A stretch of DNA of 64,000 bases from Talpa occidentalis (taxonomy: Eukaryota > Chordata > Mammalia > Eulipotyphla > Talpidae): positions 87,400,678-87,464,677 of the forward strand of contig NW_023602073.1 in NCBI RefSeq assembly GCF_014898055.3. The letters are read 5' to 3'. The notes beneath the pieces are model-generated. The model searched no databases, was not told the DNA's origin, and was given only the letters and a program-made list of their open reading frames with translations. This document shows positions 22,129 through 34,580 of the stretch, in pieces; position 1 is the first letter of the stretch, and every line of letters begins with the position of its first letter. The position numbers and the translations under genes were made by a program.

Positions 22129-22412
22129 GGGGGCCTCCCTTGTGGCGCAAGGGGATAAGTCACAGCAATATGAAGCTATCTGAAGCCAGCCACTGCAGCA
22201 CTAGTTCGATCCCTGGCCAGGGAGCTAGCCCACATAGCACAGAAGGCCTCTCCTGTCTCACCCTCTTCTCCCCTCAGCAGTGTATCTCAGTAGATCTGCC
22301 TGCTCTGTTCCCTACTCTGTCTCTGGTGAATCTTCTCACCCCTCCCCTGCCCTGGCACCTCTGGCCTGTACCCCAGTTCTTGTATGCATAAGAAAATAAA
22401 TCTTTTTAAAAA
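22129..22412 (+). mobile_element. tRNA-derived SINE, older type
   Basis: The head is GGGGCCTCCCTTGTGGCGCA with AAGGGGATAAG, the B box AGTTCGATCCC and the tail AAAATAAATCTTTTTAAAAA. The body contains the CACCTCTGGCCTGTACCCCA segment of the older subfamily. Confidence 0.9.
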
Positions 22413-23862
22413 ACAACAACCAGAATCTAGCAATGACTAGAAGTCATTGCCAACCCTTAGTTCTAAGGGCTAGGGGAACAAGTTATTGTACAAACCTAAA
22501 GCCATAGGAGAATAACAGCCAGATAAGAGCTATGATCTTAAAGGAATACAATTATTGCTATTCCAAAGTCTATCTGTAGAGAGCTGAGGGAATATATTCG
22601 CTGACTTCTTTTTCCTCTTGTCTACTGTCTGAGCATCCCATTCAAAGGATACTCTAGACCCTCCTACAATCCAAATATACATATCCTGGTCAGAACTTAA
22701 GACAGAGAACAATTCCATTAGGTGGGAAGTGTATGTTGAGGGGCAACTATGGAAGATGCAGGCTGCCACCGAGACCCATTCTTGTTTCAGAGATAGGGAA
22801 ATGGGACCGAGTGCTTTAAATGTGTGTTTTCAAACTGAACAAAATAGGGTGATACAGAAATAGAATACAAAAACTCTTTAGAAGACTAAAAGATATAGAG
22901 CAAGCCCTTGAGGTGGTTATTTATTTTAATGGTACATTAAATTTAGTATTATGTTTTCTGACAGTAGTAGAAAAAATAACCCATGACTAATAAAAATTTA
23001 ATTGTTTGATAAAATAAAACAAATTCATCTGAAATATATTTCTTTAGGCTAATTTTATGAAGAGTACATCCTATAAAGCTTTATGCTAAGGTATAATGTT
23101 TCTAGACCCAAAATAAAGGAAATTTCTCAAACAGAAGTTTGGGCATAGAAACAGTTTTCAGTAGAAAAATAAATGCTGTAAGCTAGGCCAAGGAGATAAC
23201 TCTTGAATGTGACTTTATCAAATACTTTTTGTATTAGAAGTGATTGTTACTGGTTTTATTTTTAAGTCTAGCTCAAGGCACATTTGAGAACCACCTGTAG
23301 TTTATCCCTTTATCCTTAGCTTTTCTTAATTTTACCATTTCCCCTCCATATGGTACATATTGCAATCTGAAAAAAAAGAAAAATAAATAACAACACTTAT
23401 TTTTGTGTTAGAGATTTTAAAGAGTCTTTAAGAAAATTAATAAGTAACTATTTTAGTAGATTGAGTAATTTTTATGCCCTTATTAAACTCAAATTAGTAA
23501 AATGGCTATAAGAATTTATTTCAATGAAAATTAAATAGTGGAGCAGAGAAAATAAAAATAGAAGTTTGGTGAATTGCAAAATCAATACCTGCTGAGAGAC
23601 TAGTTAAGACACTACAAAATTCATAAATTGTTAGAAGTGAAAGAAAAAGTTATTTAGGGAGAGGTGACACTCATTCTATATCATCAAGTACTGAACAGAA
23701 GAGAAGCTTCCCTACTGGGAATAAATTGCATTTTCTTTAGAGAGAAACACAAAGGCAATCCCTCAGGAGGAGTGTTTAAATCAAATAATAATTTCAATTA
23801 TTTTACCTGTTATCTAAAGAGCTCAGACACCTTTACTCATTAGTTTTCAGATCATGCATGTA
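22413..23862. other. Unique sequence, no gene seen
   Basis: AT-rich non-coding sequence without a repeat that I can name. A minus-strand frame at 22530-22769 shows no domain. Confidence 0.4.
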
Positions 23863-23881
23863 ATGTGTTTTTTTTCAATTT

Positions 23882-24151
23882 TTAAAAAAGATTTATTTAT
23901 TTATGCATACAAGAACTGGGGTACAGGCCAGTGGTGCGGGGTGGTGGGTGAGAAGATTCACCAGAGACAGAATGGGGAGCAGAACAGACTGACTGAAAAA
24001 CACTGCTGAGGGGAGCAGCGGGCAAGATAGGAGAGGTCTGCTGCACCATGTGGTTATCTCCCTGGCCACTGGGGAATCGAACTTGCGCTGCAGAGGCTGC
24101 GGATAGCTTCATAGTGTTGTGCTTAACCCCTTGTACTGCCAGGGAGGCTCC
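23882..24151 (-). mobile_element. tRNA-derived SINE, older type
   Basis: The tail complement is AAAAAAGATTTATTTATTTA and the head complement ends CCAGGGAGGCTCC. An imperfect TSD is suggested by a TGTTTT...TTCAATT motif at about 23864 and again at 24152. Confidence 0.9.
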
Positions 24152-25530
24152 TGTTTTATTCAATTGTAATTCCTTTTTTTGTTCCAAAGAAACTGAGGCA
24201 TAGAGAAATTGACATGTAATATACTGATACTAAGATTATTTAAACAGGGTGAATTAATAGACATGTCATTTTGGTGCCTGAAATAACAAGTGGCCCTTAT
24301 AATAAATAGAATCTCCCCTTTCTAGATTCCCTATTCATAGTTGCATTAAACAGTCTTGTCCCCTCTTATACTCAGCCATATCATATTGGATCACTGTTAA
24401 ACTTTGGTAGCTTGGTCAAAATGGAATGATCTCTTCCTAAGTAATACTTTTTGGGCAAGTAATCCATATCAAGAAGTAAGTAAAAGCAATACTGAAGAAG
24501 TACATGTAGAATATAATATTCTACTATATTCATGGTATATGCAAGACAACTACACAATAGACTTTTTAATGAATTAGAGATGGAATACACATTTCAATTC
24601 TTCTTTATATTAAGCATATTAAGCAGTAGTCCAAACATTAAAATATATATAACAGAGCAACATGGGTCTGGGATTTTACCCAATTGCAAGCCAACAAATT
24701 AGCCTGTCAGGTTCAGGGATGCTGGCTGAAGATGAAAGTTTCCTAGATTAGAGACAGAGGAGTATTTATTACTCACAGTAATAGCAGGAGCCAGAGTATC
24801 AACATTCTTGTGCTAGTTTCCTAAGTCACAAATCCCAGAGAATGAAGGGCATAAACTGACAATTGTGTGTGCAGTGGACTTCATGAAAGGGGAGGAATCC
24901 CAAATCTAGGGACTTTGGATCTATTATAGGCAGTACATATGCCTGTCCTTTTCTCAGGAAGGAAATCTTCCATAGCTATAGTCAAACGTGTCCCTGACCC
25001 AAGGGAGACATAGCTATATTTTCCAAGGCTGTTCTCAATATAAACATCCTTAAAAAATCTAGAAATCTAGGGGGAAAGTCTAGAATTTCTGCACAAAACT
25101 GTGGAGAACTTAGAAACCATGGAAAATAGTCTTTCATTACAGTGTATCAGATATATAAAATTATTTCTTCATATACAAGGTACAAAAATTAGTGGACCTC
25201 ATAGCAAACCTTTATAACATGCAAATAGTTCATATACAGAGAAATGGCAATTATGTTGAATTTGTTTTTTGGTATTATCAGACTATGCACTTATGCTTTA
25301 TGTTATTTCTAAACATTTAAGTTTATGTCACTGATGTCATACATGAGGTTTTTCATACTAAATAATAAAACTTTGCATTGTTTAATTTTTATTCTATGTT
25401 TTAGCTCTAAATTCAATACCTAGGTTTTCATGACTGCTTCTAGAATATACATAATAATTTTAACTTGAGATGGTTTGATTCTGTACTATACTTATTTTTC
25501 CCCACTAGTCTGTCTGTATTCCTTCTTCTA
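24152..25530. other. Mostly unique; possible old LTR at 24640-25020
   Basis: No gene is seen. The segment 24640-25020 has higher GC and LTR-like texture, but I found no terminal repeats or TSD and cannot name it. Confidence 0.3.
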
Positions 25531-25700
25531 ATATTTTTATCGTGTAAAATAAACATAATGTAAAAATTTAATATCTTAATCTTTTTTAAGTTTACAATTC
25601 TGTAGTTCAGTGGCATTAAGAGCCTTCATATTGTTGCGCAATGTTCACCACTAGTCATCCCCAGATGTCTTTTCACCTTGAAGAAATGTGTGTATATACT
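25530..25700 (-). mobile_element. Old LINE-1 3' UTR fragment
   Basis: The segments TTTACAATTCTGTAGTTCAG, TGCGCAATGTTCACCACTAG and GTCATCCCCAGATGTCTTTT resemble the reverse complement of old LINE-1 (L1M-type) 3' UTRs. It is degraded. Confidence 0.5.
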
Positions 25701-25756
25701 CATTTAAAAATACTTCCTAATGTAATAACAGAGTAAATTGGTTATAAGAACATAAT

Positions 25757-26057
25757 CTACATCAGATAGATTCTTTTTTTTTTTTTAAAGATTTATTTAT
25801 TTATTTATACAAGCACTGGGTACAGCCAGAAGTGCAGGAAGGTGAGAGAATTCACCAGAGTCAGAGCAGGGAACAGAACAGGCAGACTGATGAAACACAC
25901 TGCTGAGGGGAGCAGCTGGCGAGACAAGAGAGGTCTGCACGCCATGTGGGACCCTCGCAGGTGGCAGGGGATCAAACCAGCGCTGCAGAGGCTGCGGGCA
26001 GCTTCGCAGCCCAGCACTCAACCGCTGCACCACCAGGGGAGGCCCTACCTCAGATAG
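25757..26057 (-). mobile_element. tRNA-derived SINE with 13-bp TSD
   Basis: The element is about 25770-26044. The flanks CTACATCAGATAG (25757-25769) and CTACCTCAGATAG (26045-26057) differ at one base. The tail complement AAAGATTTATTTATTTATTT and head complement CCACCAGGGGAGGCCC are present. Confidence 0.93.
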
Positions 26058-27390
26058 TTTCTATTCAAGGAGTATAATAAAAGTAATCTGGACTGAACAG
26101 ATGGTTAATATTTTGATTATTGCTATCTGTGATTTATTCTAAAATTAAACTCTAATATCCACAAATGCCAGCCTCAAATTTATCAGACACCATGGAAAAC
26201 TCTCCTTATGACTAGTAGAGTTGTTCTATAGTTGAGTATTTTATAATCTAAAGTTTTATGCGTGGCTGTTTATCTGGGATGCTCTGGTTGTGTGCATGGC
26301 TTCCCAAAGAAATATGCACAATCATTTTAAGAGTCTTGGGATACTCTTATCTTCTCAGTTTATATGTATATGTTTTTTTATAGTCAGCAACTTAATATAG
26401 AAACCACTGGGGCTGATTTTTTGTTGATAGGGCACTAGTCAACATTGTGGTATTTCACTAAAACTTATCTTGAAACATGAATTTCTTTGGGGGAAAATCT
26501 ATTTAATTGATGCAAGGTTTTTTCATAATATCTCCATTTTTACCACTTGTTTCCTGAGCATCTTCCAAGGATCACTGTTAGTCCTAACAATTCCAAATGG
26601 ACATGGCTAAAGCTTAATGTCTCAGCTACATAATTTGTTTATCTTTATCAGCATTATAGTATGTCTTATATAAACATTACTGTCAAAAGAACTTATTCTG
26701 TAGTAGAATATTATAGAACTTCTCCCAATTTTATTACACTTTTATACTTTATCTTCTTTCTGAGCCTGCATGATCTCAATGGTTATTACTCTCTTCCAAC
26801 ACATGGAGAGTGACCAAAACTTTCATAACTTTGTACTGTCTGTCAAGCCTCTACTGAGATTAGGGTCACCCATAACGTCTCATGAATTATTTTGCTTTCA
26901 TTACGTTGTTTTCTGCCTTACTAGGCACTTAAATAATTTTTATCTCATTTTGCCATATAAGGCTTATATTTAATAACACTATATTTTAAAAACTGATAAT
27001 TGCTATTCTGACACAGCCTCTTTACATAAATCAGAAATATTTCTTAGGTCTCCAGGTCTCTTTGTTTAAAGATAATCAAACACTTTCTTTTCCCAAAATG
27101 CCAGTGAGGAAGCTAATTTGCCTAATATCATTTTATCTGCCTGCACTTTTCTAATAAATATTGATTGCTGTCATTCTTAACAGAACTTCTATACTACTGA
27201 AAATGACAGAATATTTAGATATTAAGGTGAGAATTAATCTGAATGTCTTAATATTTTCTTAATTAGGGTTGAATCATTCAGATTGTAATTTGTATATTTG
27301 TTGGTGTGTTTCTCCCTTTCATATTAAATATTGAGGAAATGTGTGGTAGGAGATAAAAATGTTCTTTCTATTGTTTTAATACTACCATTT
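26058..27390. other. AT-rich sequence, no gene seen
   Basis: No gene or named repeat. Decayed LINE-like sequence is possible around 26420-26600, but I cannot support it. Confidence 0.35.
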
Positions 27391-27900
27391 AAATTATTTT
27401 ATAAAAAATTTCAAACAAGTACAAACATATAAAAAAACAGTATAATAAATTCTCTGTGTACCCACCGCACATCTTCAACAATTATCTCTCATGGACAAAC
27501 TTATTTCAGTTTTGCCCCTACATGCTCAGCCCCACTGGCTTATTTTGAAGCAAATCCCAAACAAAACATCTTTCATGTTTAAATATTCAACTAAAAGTTT
27601 TTAAAAAATAATGACCCTTTTAAAAGCACATCATAATACCATTAACCATTTAGAAATAACATAGTTATTCCTCTGAATAATTAAAAATCCAGTCAGTATT
27701 CAAAATTTCCCAATTGGCTTATTTTTTTCCAATTTGCTTGCATACTTGAAACTTTGTTGGGCAAGTTCCACTGTTCCCTGCATGCACTGTAAGTTGATAT
27801 TTAAATCTAGAGGTTTGTTTAGATTTAGGTTTGATTATTTTTTAATTTTATGCAGTCAGAAATATTTATGAACATTATTGTGTATTTCCACCAGGAGATA
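27390..27900 (-). mobile_element. Old LINE-1 (L1M) 3' UTR
   Basis: Landmarks on the plus strand are CTCTGTGTACCCACCGCACA, CTTCAACAATTATCTCTCAT, TTTGAAGCAAATCCCAAACA, CCAGTCAGTATTCAAAATTT. Together they match the reverse complement of L1M 3' UTRs as I know them. It is non-coding and probably continues decayed toward 28545. Confidence 0.6.
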
Positions 27901-28544
27901 CCTAATCTCTGTTGGTCCTTTATTTTATGATACTAGCATGCATTGATAAACATTGTTTAGATTATTTCAATACAGGCTCCAAGAGGGAATATTCTGATTT
28001 TGTTATTTCTCCTTTTTGTTATTTCTTTTCCTTTTTAACATCTGGAATGCTGCTACAAAGAATCAATTATTTGACTTGGTTAAGCCAATTTTTTGTTCAC
28101 ATAGAAAAGGATAAATGCTTGATTATTTCTTTTACTATGTTAGTTTTCAACAAAATTACTTACTTTCCTAGCACCCGCATAAGGAGATCACTAAATGTAA
28201 TTTAAAGATATACTTCTGAATTCATTTGGTCTGTTTCAAGCTACTGAAATTATTTTGGTCTCTGAGACCTAAATCATCCCACTATTGCCCAGTGGGAGGC
28301 ACTTCGAGTGGACTTCAGAGATCAAAGAGGTTTTTATAGCTTTATTGCTTTCTACTATGATAAGATATTCCAGACACATTTTATATATTTTCTTCCCAGC
28401 CCTGTAATTGCCTTTATATTACGAAAATTTGGTTTGTTTTTATTGGGGAATGAGATTAGATACTACAATCTAGGCAGTAAAGGTGATCATTACTGCCAGG
28501 GTGATTTTTTGCTCGATGTTTTCAGTGGACAGAATTAGAGAGAA

Positions 28545-29440
28545 TGTACCTTTTTAGAAAAACATTTTATATTTAAAAGAAGCTTCAGGCTCAGCAAAGT
28601 AAAGTGGAAAGTACAGAGAGCTCCCATATAACGCCCTCTCCACCCCCTCCCATGCACAGCCTCGTCCACTATCAGCATCATCCAACAGAGAGGTACATTG
28701 TGTAAAACCGATGAAACTATATCAATACATTATCATTAAAGTTCCATGGTTTAGGGTCATTCTTGATGTACATTCAATGAGTTTTGACAAATACCCTGTG
28801 CTATGCATCTCTAATTAGAGTATCAACTATGTCACTGCTCTGAAAGTCCTCCAAGCTCTGCCCATTCCTCCCTTCTTTCCCTCTATTACCTGACATGGGG
28901 ATACCAGAGTGGATATTAATCTCTTTTTTTTTGGCGGGGGGGACCCTCGCCGGCAGACAGGGACCAAACCGGCACTGCAGAGGCTGCGGGCAGCTTTGCA
29001 GCGCTCTACCGCTGCGCCACCAGGGGAGGCCCGGTTATTAATCCTTTTATGATATCCAGAGCTTTGTCTTTTCTAGCATGCCATATTATTGTAAACATAC
29101 ACTACGTAGACGGACTTCTTTCACTTAGTGATATGAATTTAAAATTCCTCCATTTCTTTTCATGGCTTGATAGTTCATTTCTTTTTAGAGCTGAGTAATA
29201 TTCCATTGTCTGGATTATTTATCTATTAAATTGCTGAAGGACATCTTTGTTGCTTCCAAGTTTAGGCAATTATCAATAAAGTTGCAATATACATCTGTCT
29301 GCAGGTTTTTATGTAAACATGTTTTCAATTCACTTGGGTAAACACTAAAGCAGGATTGCTATTTTCTATAAGAGTATGATTAGCAAAAAAAAAAAAAGAG
29401 TATGTTTAGCTTTGAATGAAACCATCAAACTATTGGGTTT
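28545..29440 (-). mobile_element. Old LINE-1 (L1M) 3' region split by a SINE
   Basis: Landmarks are GAGCTCCCATATAACGCCCT, GTTTTGACAAATACCCTGTG, TTTTCATGGCTTGATAGTTC, AGCTGAGTAATATTCCATTG, GAAGGACATCTTTGTTGCTT. This is the antisense of an old LINE-1 3' end. A partial SINE at about 28931-29032 interrupts it. Confidence 0.75.
28929..29033 (-). mobile_element. SINE head fragment with T-run
   Basis: Only the tRNA-like head and a little of the body are present, ending at CCACCAGGGGAGGCCC on the right. On the left the expected body and tail are replaced by a short T-rich run after CTC. The flanks GGATATTAATC and GGTTATTAATC suggest an imperfect TSD, so this may be a retroposed head-only or internally deleted RNA. 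Confidence 0.75.
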
Positions 29441-29464
29441 TTTTATATATATTTTATATATATT

Positions 29465-29580
29465 TTAAAAAGGGCAGGTTTATTAGGAAAAGGAAAGGAA
29501 AAGAAGATTCTTACATAGACACAAGTGGGCAGAAAGAGCTGCTTCTGAAAGGGACACAGACAGGCAGCCTTGGGATAAAA
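29465..29580. repeat. Copy of the repeat that hosts LTR1
   Basis: It is similar to 1350-1423 joined to 2471-2545 (shared GGGCAGAAAGAGCTG, CTGAAAGGGACA, GGCAGCC). It shows the uninterrupted form of that repeat. The family is unknown. Confidence 0.5.
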
Positions 29581-30214
29581 ACTGCCCAAACTGTCTTAAG
29601 TGGCATATGGATTTTGGTGAGACAACTAGAACATTTCTGTGAACTTGAACTAAATTTCTTCCTAGAATTAAATCTCAAGCCAAAATGTCATTTTCCAATG
29701 TGGAATACAATGGAATTCACAAATCTAGGCAAGATGTTCCATACAACCATCCCAAACCTGTTATCTCTATGTTAAGTGGTTTTTCTTTTTTGGTGGTTTT
29801 GAATTAGCAGTTATACAACCAAAGAGAACGACTGCTGCTTAATCTTAGGGGCCATCATTATAAAATTAGCAATCTGTCTCACTACTTTGCAATCGAGCAT
29901 TCCGGTTTTTTTTTTAGCTGAGGGAGAAAATAAAATCACAAATGTGTTGTGTATTGTCTTGTTTTTCACATTCTATTCATCTATTCATGATACAGGATAA
30001 CAGATTTGGCAAAACCTAACCTGATTTTGACTTTCTGGTAATTAAACATTTAGTTTTGAACAGAATTTTAGTTTAGTATAATTTTATTGTGGCTCCCTCT
30101 TTCTTCATAAGCTGCAAAAAAAACTTTAAAGGACCTCAGTGACTACTGCAGAAAGAAATAATACCAAAACCAAATTAATTATTCTGTTATTTTTATACCT
30201 TTTATTTGAATTTT

Positions 30215-30480
30215 TTTTTTTAAGATTTATTTATACAAGCACTGGGTACAGTCAGAAGCGCGGGAGGGTGAGAGAATTCACCAGAGCCAGAGTGGGGAGC
30301 AGAGCAGGCAGAAGGACCGAAGTACACTGCTGAGGGGAGCAGCGGGCGGCAGGAGAGGTCTGCGCGCCATGCGGGACCCTCCTCTGGTGGCCGGGGAACA
30401 GCCGGGCATCGAACCTGCTCTGCAGAGGCTGCAGGCAGCTTCGCAACCCAGCGCTCAACTGCTGTGCCACTGGGAAGGCC
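30215..30480 (-). mobile_element. tRNA-derived SINE, young type
   Basis: The tail complement is TTTAAGATTTATTTATACAA and the head complement ends CCACTGGGAAGGCCC. A TSD of the form CCTTTTATTT(G/C)AATTTTT begins at about 30198 on the left and 30479 on the right. Confidence 0.93.
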
Positions 30481-30524
30481 CTTTTATTTCAATTTTTAAG
30501 GCATATTAGAGAAATAGGTGTTTT

Positions 30525-30800
30525 TATAAAAGATTTATTGATTTATTTATACAAGAACCGACCGAACTGGGGTACAGTCAGAAGCACGGGAGGGTGAGAG
30601 GATTCACCACAGACAGAGCAGGGAACAGAACAGGCCGACGAACGGAAGACACTGCTGAGGGGAGCAGCGGCCGAGACAGGAGAGGTCTGCCGTGCCATGT
30701 GGGACCCTCGCTGGCCAGCTGGGATCGAACCGGTGCTGCAGAGGCTGCGGACAGCTTCACAGCGCTGTGCTCAACGACCTGCACCACCAGGGGAGGCCCG
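30525..30800 (-). mobile_element. tRNA-derived SINE with duplicated tail junction
   Basis: The tail complement is AAAAGATTTATTGATTTATT and the head complement ends CACCAGGGGAGGCCC. It contains a short ACCGACCGAACTGG expansion next to the tail. It sits 45 bp from the preceding SINE in the same orientation. Confidence 0.9.
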
Positions 30801-30807
30801 AAATGTT

Positions 30808-31081
30808 TTTTTTTTTTTAATTATTTTTGTGTATATGAACTGGGGTCTAGGGGTCTAGGCCAGAAGTGCAGAGGTAGAGGGATGAGAGGATTCACCAGAG
30901 ACAGAGTGGGGAGCAGAACATGAGGATCTACTAAAACACACTGCTTAGGGGAGCAGCGGGGGAGGGAGGAGAGGTCTGCTGCACTACACTATATGTGGGT
31001 TAGGTCCCTGGCCGGGGATGGAACTCAGGCCATAGCTGTGATAGCACTGAGACTTAAGTCTTAGGCCATCAGGGAGGCCCC
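30808..31081 (-). mobile_element. tRNA-derived SINE, diverged
   Basis: It begins with a T-run and TTATTTTTGTGTATATGAAC and ends ATCAGGGAGGCCCC. It contains a GGGGTCTAG duplication and is the most diverged of the three-SINE cluster. Confidence 0.88.
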
Positions 31082-32480
31082 TGAAGAAATAGGCTTATGA
31101 AATTTTCTCATAAGATAATAGCTCTAACAACTTGACTTCTTGACTAATTGAATAGGTGCATGAAAATATTTTTTTTTTATTTTGGTAGTCCAAATATGGG
31201 TTCTTTTTCATGATCTCAAAATAGGGACATTATTGTTTCTGAAGTTAAAAAAAAAATAGCCACATTACAGATCTAATCCTAACAACACTATGATGTCCTC
31301 TTAATTTTTTTTTTTTTTTTTGCTACTGAGATGTCATATATTAAAAATGAACTTTTAAACTAATAATCCAGAAGGTATTAGTAGAATAAGTGAGGGTGGG
31401 ATCCATAGGATGGAGGTAGAAGGGCGGTAGATTTCATTCTACTAGGGAATCAAATGTTTGCAAGTAGTTCCCAAATGGAACCTCAATTTCAGAATTTAGG
31501 ACAATAACCACTAGCAGAGGGTTTTCCAGTTGGCCCACTTCAAATAATGTACTCTTAGCACCCGTGTCTATCACCTATTTGTGTGGCTTACTAGCCTTGG
31601 GAAAAGTAAATTCATTTTCATTTTCAGCTACTTCCCTTGGTTTCATTTGTTTTAAAAGCATCTTCTGCAGACAATAAATGCTATTAAAGAAGTATTATTC
31701 CTGCCCTGGGTTAATATAATTAACTGTCAGAAGATTAAAAAAATTCTGTATTTGAATCTAACCCATTTTTTTCCCTAAAATTGGGCAACATTTAATTTAA
31801 CTTCTACTTTTAGAAGTAGTTTATCTTTTATTTCTCAATAATCCCATGAAGAACTTTAGAGAAAAAAAAAACCTTCATAAAAACCTATGATTCAGTGTTG
31901 GAGTTGGATGTAGAAATATGATTAGGGTAATATGAGAATGTAGTCAGATTATGAACCTTTCAGAGTCAAGGACTGGATTTTGAGGTGGGGTGAGGAAATT
32001 GAAATTTTTTTCAATTGAATACCTGAATTAAGTTGGATGGGTCAGTAATACACATTGGGATTCGTAAAATCAGAGCTAGATCCCCTTGTGGAAATATCCC
32101 CCAAAATGTGGAAAGCAGTGATTGCTGGAAAGAAAGACAATATGTAATCTATTACAAAAAACTGAGTTTCATGTATCACTAGACCACAAACAGATAAACA
32201 ACTATGAAGAAATTTTAGTCTGTCAGTCGTTTCTCAACATTTACAGTATGTTTATTATGTCATGTCATGGCAGGGGCTAAGTTTAGAGCATACCCATGGA
32301 CCCTAATGAGATATAGCTGATATTTAATAGCCAGAACATGCTCTATAGAGTTTCTATTGTATATATGTATTAGTAAATGACATTTAACTTATTCCATTAG
32401 ATGACTAAATTTAAACTTTTTTGTCATATTTGCAATTTTTTTATTAAAGAAATCTATGGGAACTTATATTTCTAGGGTTT
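31082..32480. other. Unique sequence, no gene seen
   Basis: AT-rich, with T- and A-runs at about 31160 and 31300. No domain-bearing frame and no named repeat. Confidence 0.4.
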
Positions 32481-33760
32481 TGGAAGAATATCTTCCCTGC
32501 CATCCCTTCTAAAAAACATCTATAAAATGCATCCATAATTATTGCCAATCCAGAAAAAAAAATTCAGAGAAATTCTCAGAAGGCAAAAGTAGAGTGAAAA
32601 GTAATAATCCAGAGAGGTAAATGAGCAATCATTAAATCTCTGCCTGCTCCAGAGAAATTTCCAAATCTATGACTAGTTCTATGACCTTTATTTCTGGGGC
32701 TGCCAGGAGTCAAAATTAAGGTCTAGTGCTGTTCCATGCCACAGGCCCCTTCAAATAAAGTGAGACTGTAATATGAGCAAGACTGCAGCCATTTTGAGAA
32801 ATAACTGTCATCTCAAAAGGGCACAGCTAGTTTCATTTCGGGGCAAAAACCACAAGCCAAGGGTAAACAAAACATAGCTGGCACCATGAGAACTATCCAA
32901 TCAGGGTGGACCCTGCCCCAGGTGTGAAAAGTCCCCGCATCCTGTCAACAAAGTACAAAAACAGCTGGTTGCTCTGGGAGGGGGTCCCTCTCTTAACCTG
33001 ATGAGACTGCTGTGTCAGTACTCCAGGCAGAGTTGGGCCCTAGCTTAAGCTAGCAATAAAGCCTTTTTGCTTTTGCATCTCTGGCTCTGTGTAGCCTTTG
33101 GGAACCCTGGACGGAGTTGAGGCGCCAACTCTTAACAAGACTAGAAATGTTGCATCTTTTGTGAGAGACTGAGTAAAAAATACTTTCTGTATAGAGGTCT
33201 GGAGGGGGAAAAATTAAATCTCCTATGAGACAATCTTAGTAGATATTTGTGGCCAAATTCAAGATCCATCATATTGAAACTGAAAATGATCAAAGAAACC
33301 AAAAATCTTAGATGAGTCTAGAGATAAAAGATATGCTAAAGGAAACCACATTTAGATGAACAGAGAATTTCTTACCTTCATTTCTCATAGCCTGAAGACA
33401 GTGGAGTAACATTTTCAAAGTGCGGTGCAAAAATAAATCTTAACCTCAAATGATATAGCTAATAATATAAATAAAAAAGGAGAGAGAGAAAGATATTTTC
33501 AGACAACTCCAAACAGAGTTTACTACTAACAACCCCACACTAAATTACATTCTAAACTATTCACTCTAGAAGGCTACAATATAATTCTATGAGGAATATC
33601 TATGATTAAAAAGGAAATATTTGCAGGCTATTTGGTAAAAATGGATAAATTTCATAAAATGCTATGTGTAAAACCAAAAAACAATAAAGTATGATTGATG
33701 GAATAGAAGAAAACAATGTAAAATATTGAAAAACAATCATCTGTAAGTCAGTGTTGAAAT
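32480..33760 (+). mobile_element. Old LINE-1 related sequence, split by LTR3
   Basis: The right part has AGCCTGAAGACAGTGGAGTA, ACATTTTCAAAGTGC and TATTTTCAGACAACTCCAAA, similar to a segment found in old LINE-1 5' regions. The left part (AAAATTCAGAGAAATTCTCAGA region) is compatible. It is decayed, and the family call is from memory. Confidence 0.4.
32767..33137 (+). mobile_element. ERV solo LTR, family LTR3
   Basis: It begins TGTAATATGAGC and ends ACTCTTAACA, flanked by AGAC at 32763-32766 and 33138-33141, a perfect 4-bp TSD. It is 371 bp. A poly(A) signal AATAAA lies at 33055-33060, about 80 bp before the end, followed by a T/G-rich stretch, which supports plus orientation. No viral genes adjoin it. 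It has no obvious similarity to LTR1 or LTR2. Confidence 0.9.
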
Positions 33761-34403
33761 ATTGGAATTTAATGGCATTGTTTGGGAGCTTTAAAATAGT
33801 ACTTTCATCTTCAAAGAGTTAAATATGTATATAATATTGTACAGCAAATGTTAAAAATAATTTTCAAATTAGTAGAGAGAAAAAAAGAGCAAAAGTCAAG
33901 CAATTGAATAATGGAAGGACGAAGCATGTGTACATACTGAACCAGGGTTTGTCAAATATCCTGCCTCCCCTTCTTGTTGAGGATTGTATTTACCCATCCT
34001 TTGATGTGAGATTTGTAGAGATGGTTTTCTTAATTCTGGAGGGAAGGGAAAATGGGAATCAGTGTCACTTGTGATGGACTTAAAGTGAAAAAAATCTTTG
34101 TTGTGGTGATACTACGGTTTTTTTTTTTTTTTTTTTAGTTTATTACTGGAAGCATAACCCGTCTATCCTAACTGAACTGTAGACATGATCTGTCAACAAG
34201 TTTAAGACTTGAAGGTTGGGGCTAATATCTGTGTGACCTTGGTTAAGTTACTTAATCATTTAGGTAAATTTGTTTTTCTATAAATGAAGTGTAAACAGGA
34301 AAATCTCTTGAAGGGCTAAGGGAAAAAGAAAATGTGATCCCACTTGTATTAATAAAACCTTCAAAAATAACAACTATTTCAAATAACATGTACCTGTCTG
34401 CAC

Positions 34404-34450
<47 letters not shown>

Positions 34451-34490
34451 GAGTGTGTGTCTCTACAAGTAAGGGAACAATATTTCAACA

Positions 34491-34526
<36 letters not shown>

Positions 34527-34580
34527 ATATATATAGAGAGAGAGAGAGAGATTTATCTATATAAATATATATATATATAT
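34404..34580. repeat. Compound CT/TA and TA/GA microsatellite
   Basis: A CT run (34404-34430) then TA run (to 34450), a 40-bp interlude, then a TA run (about 34494-34534) and a GA run (34535-34550), followed by more TA. CT-TA and TA-GA are mirror partners, so the whole block is an inverted repeat. Confidence 0.95.

Noticed and set aside
34334..34564. Frames rich in S-L or Y-I repeats
   Set aside because: Produced by the CT, TA and GA microsatellites.
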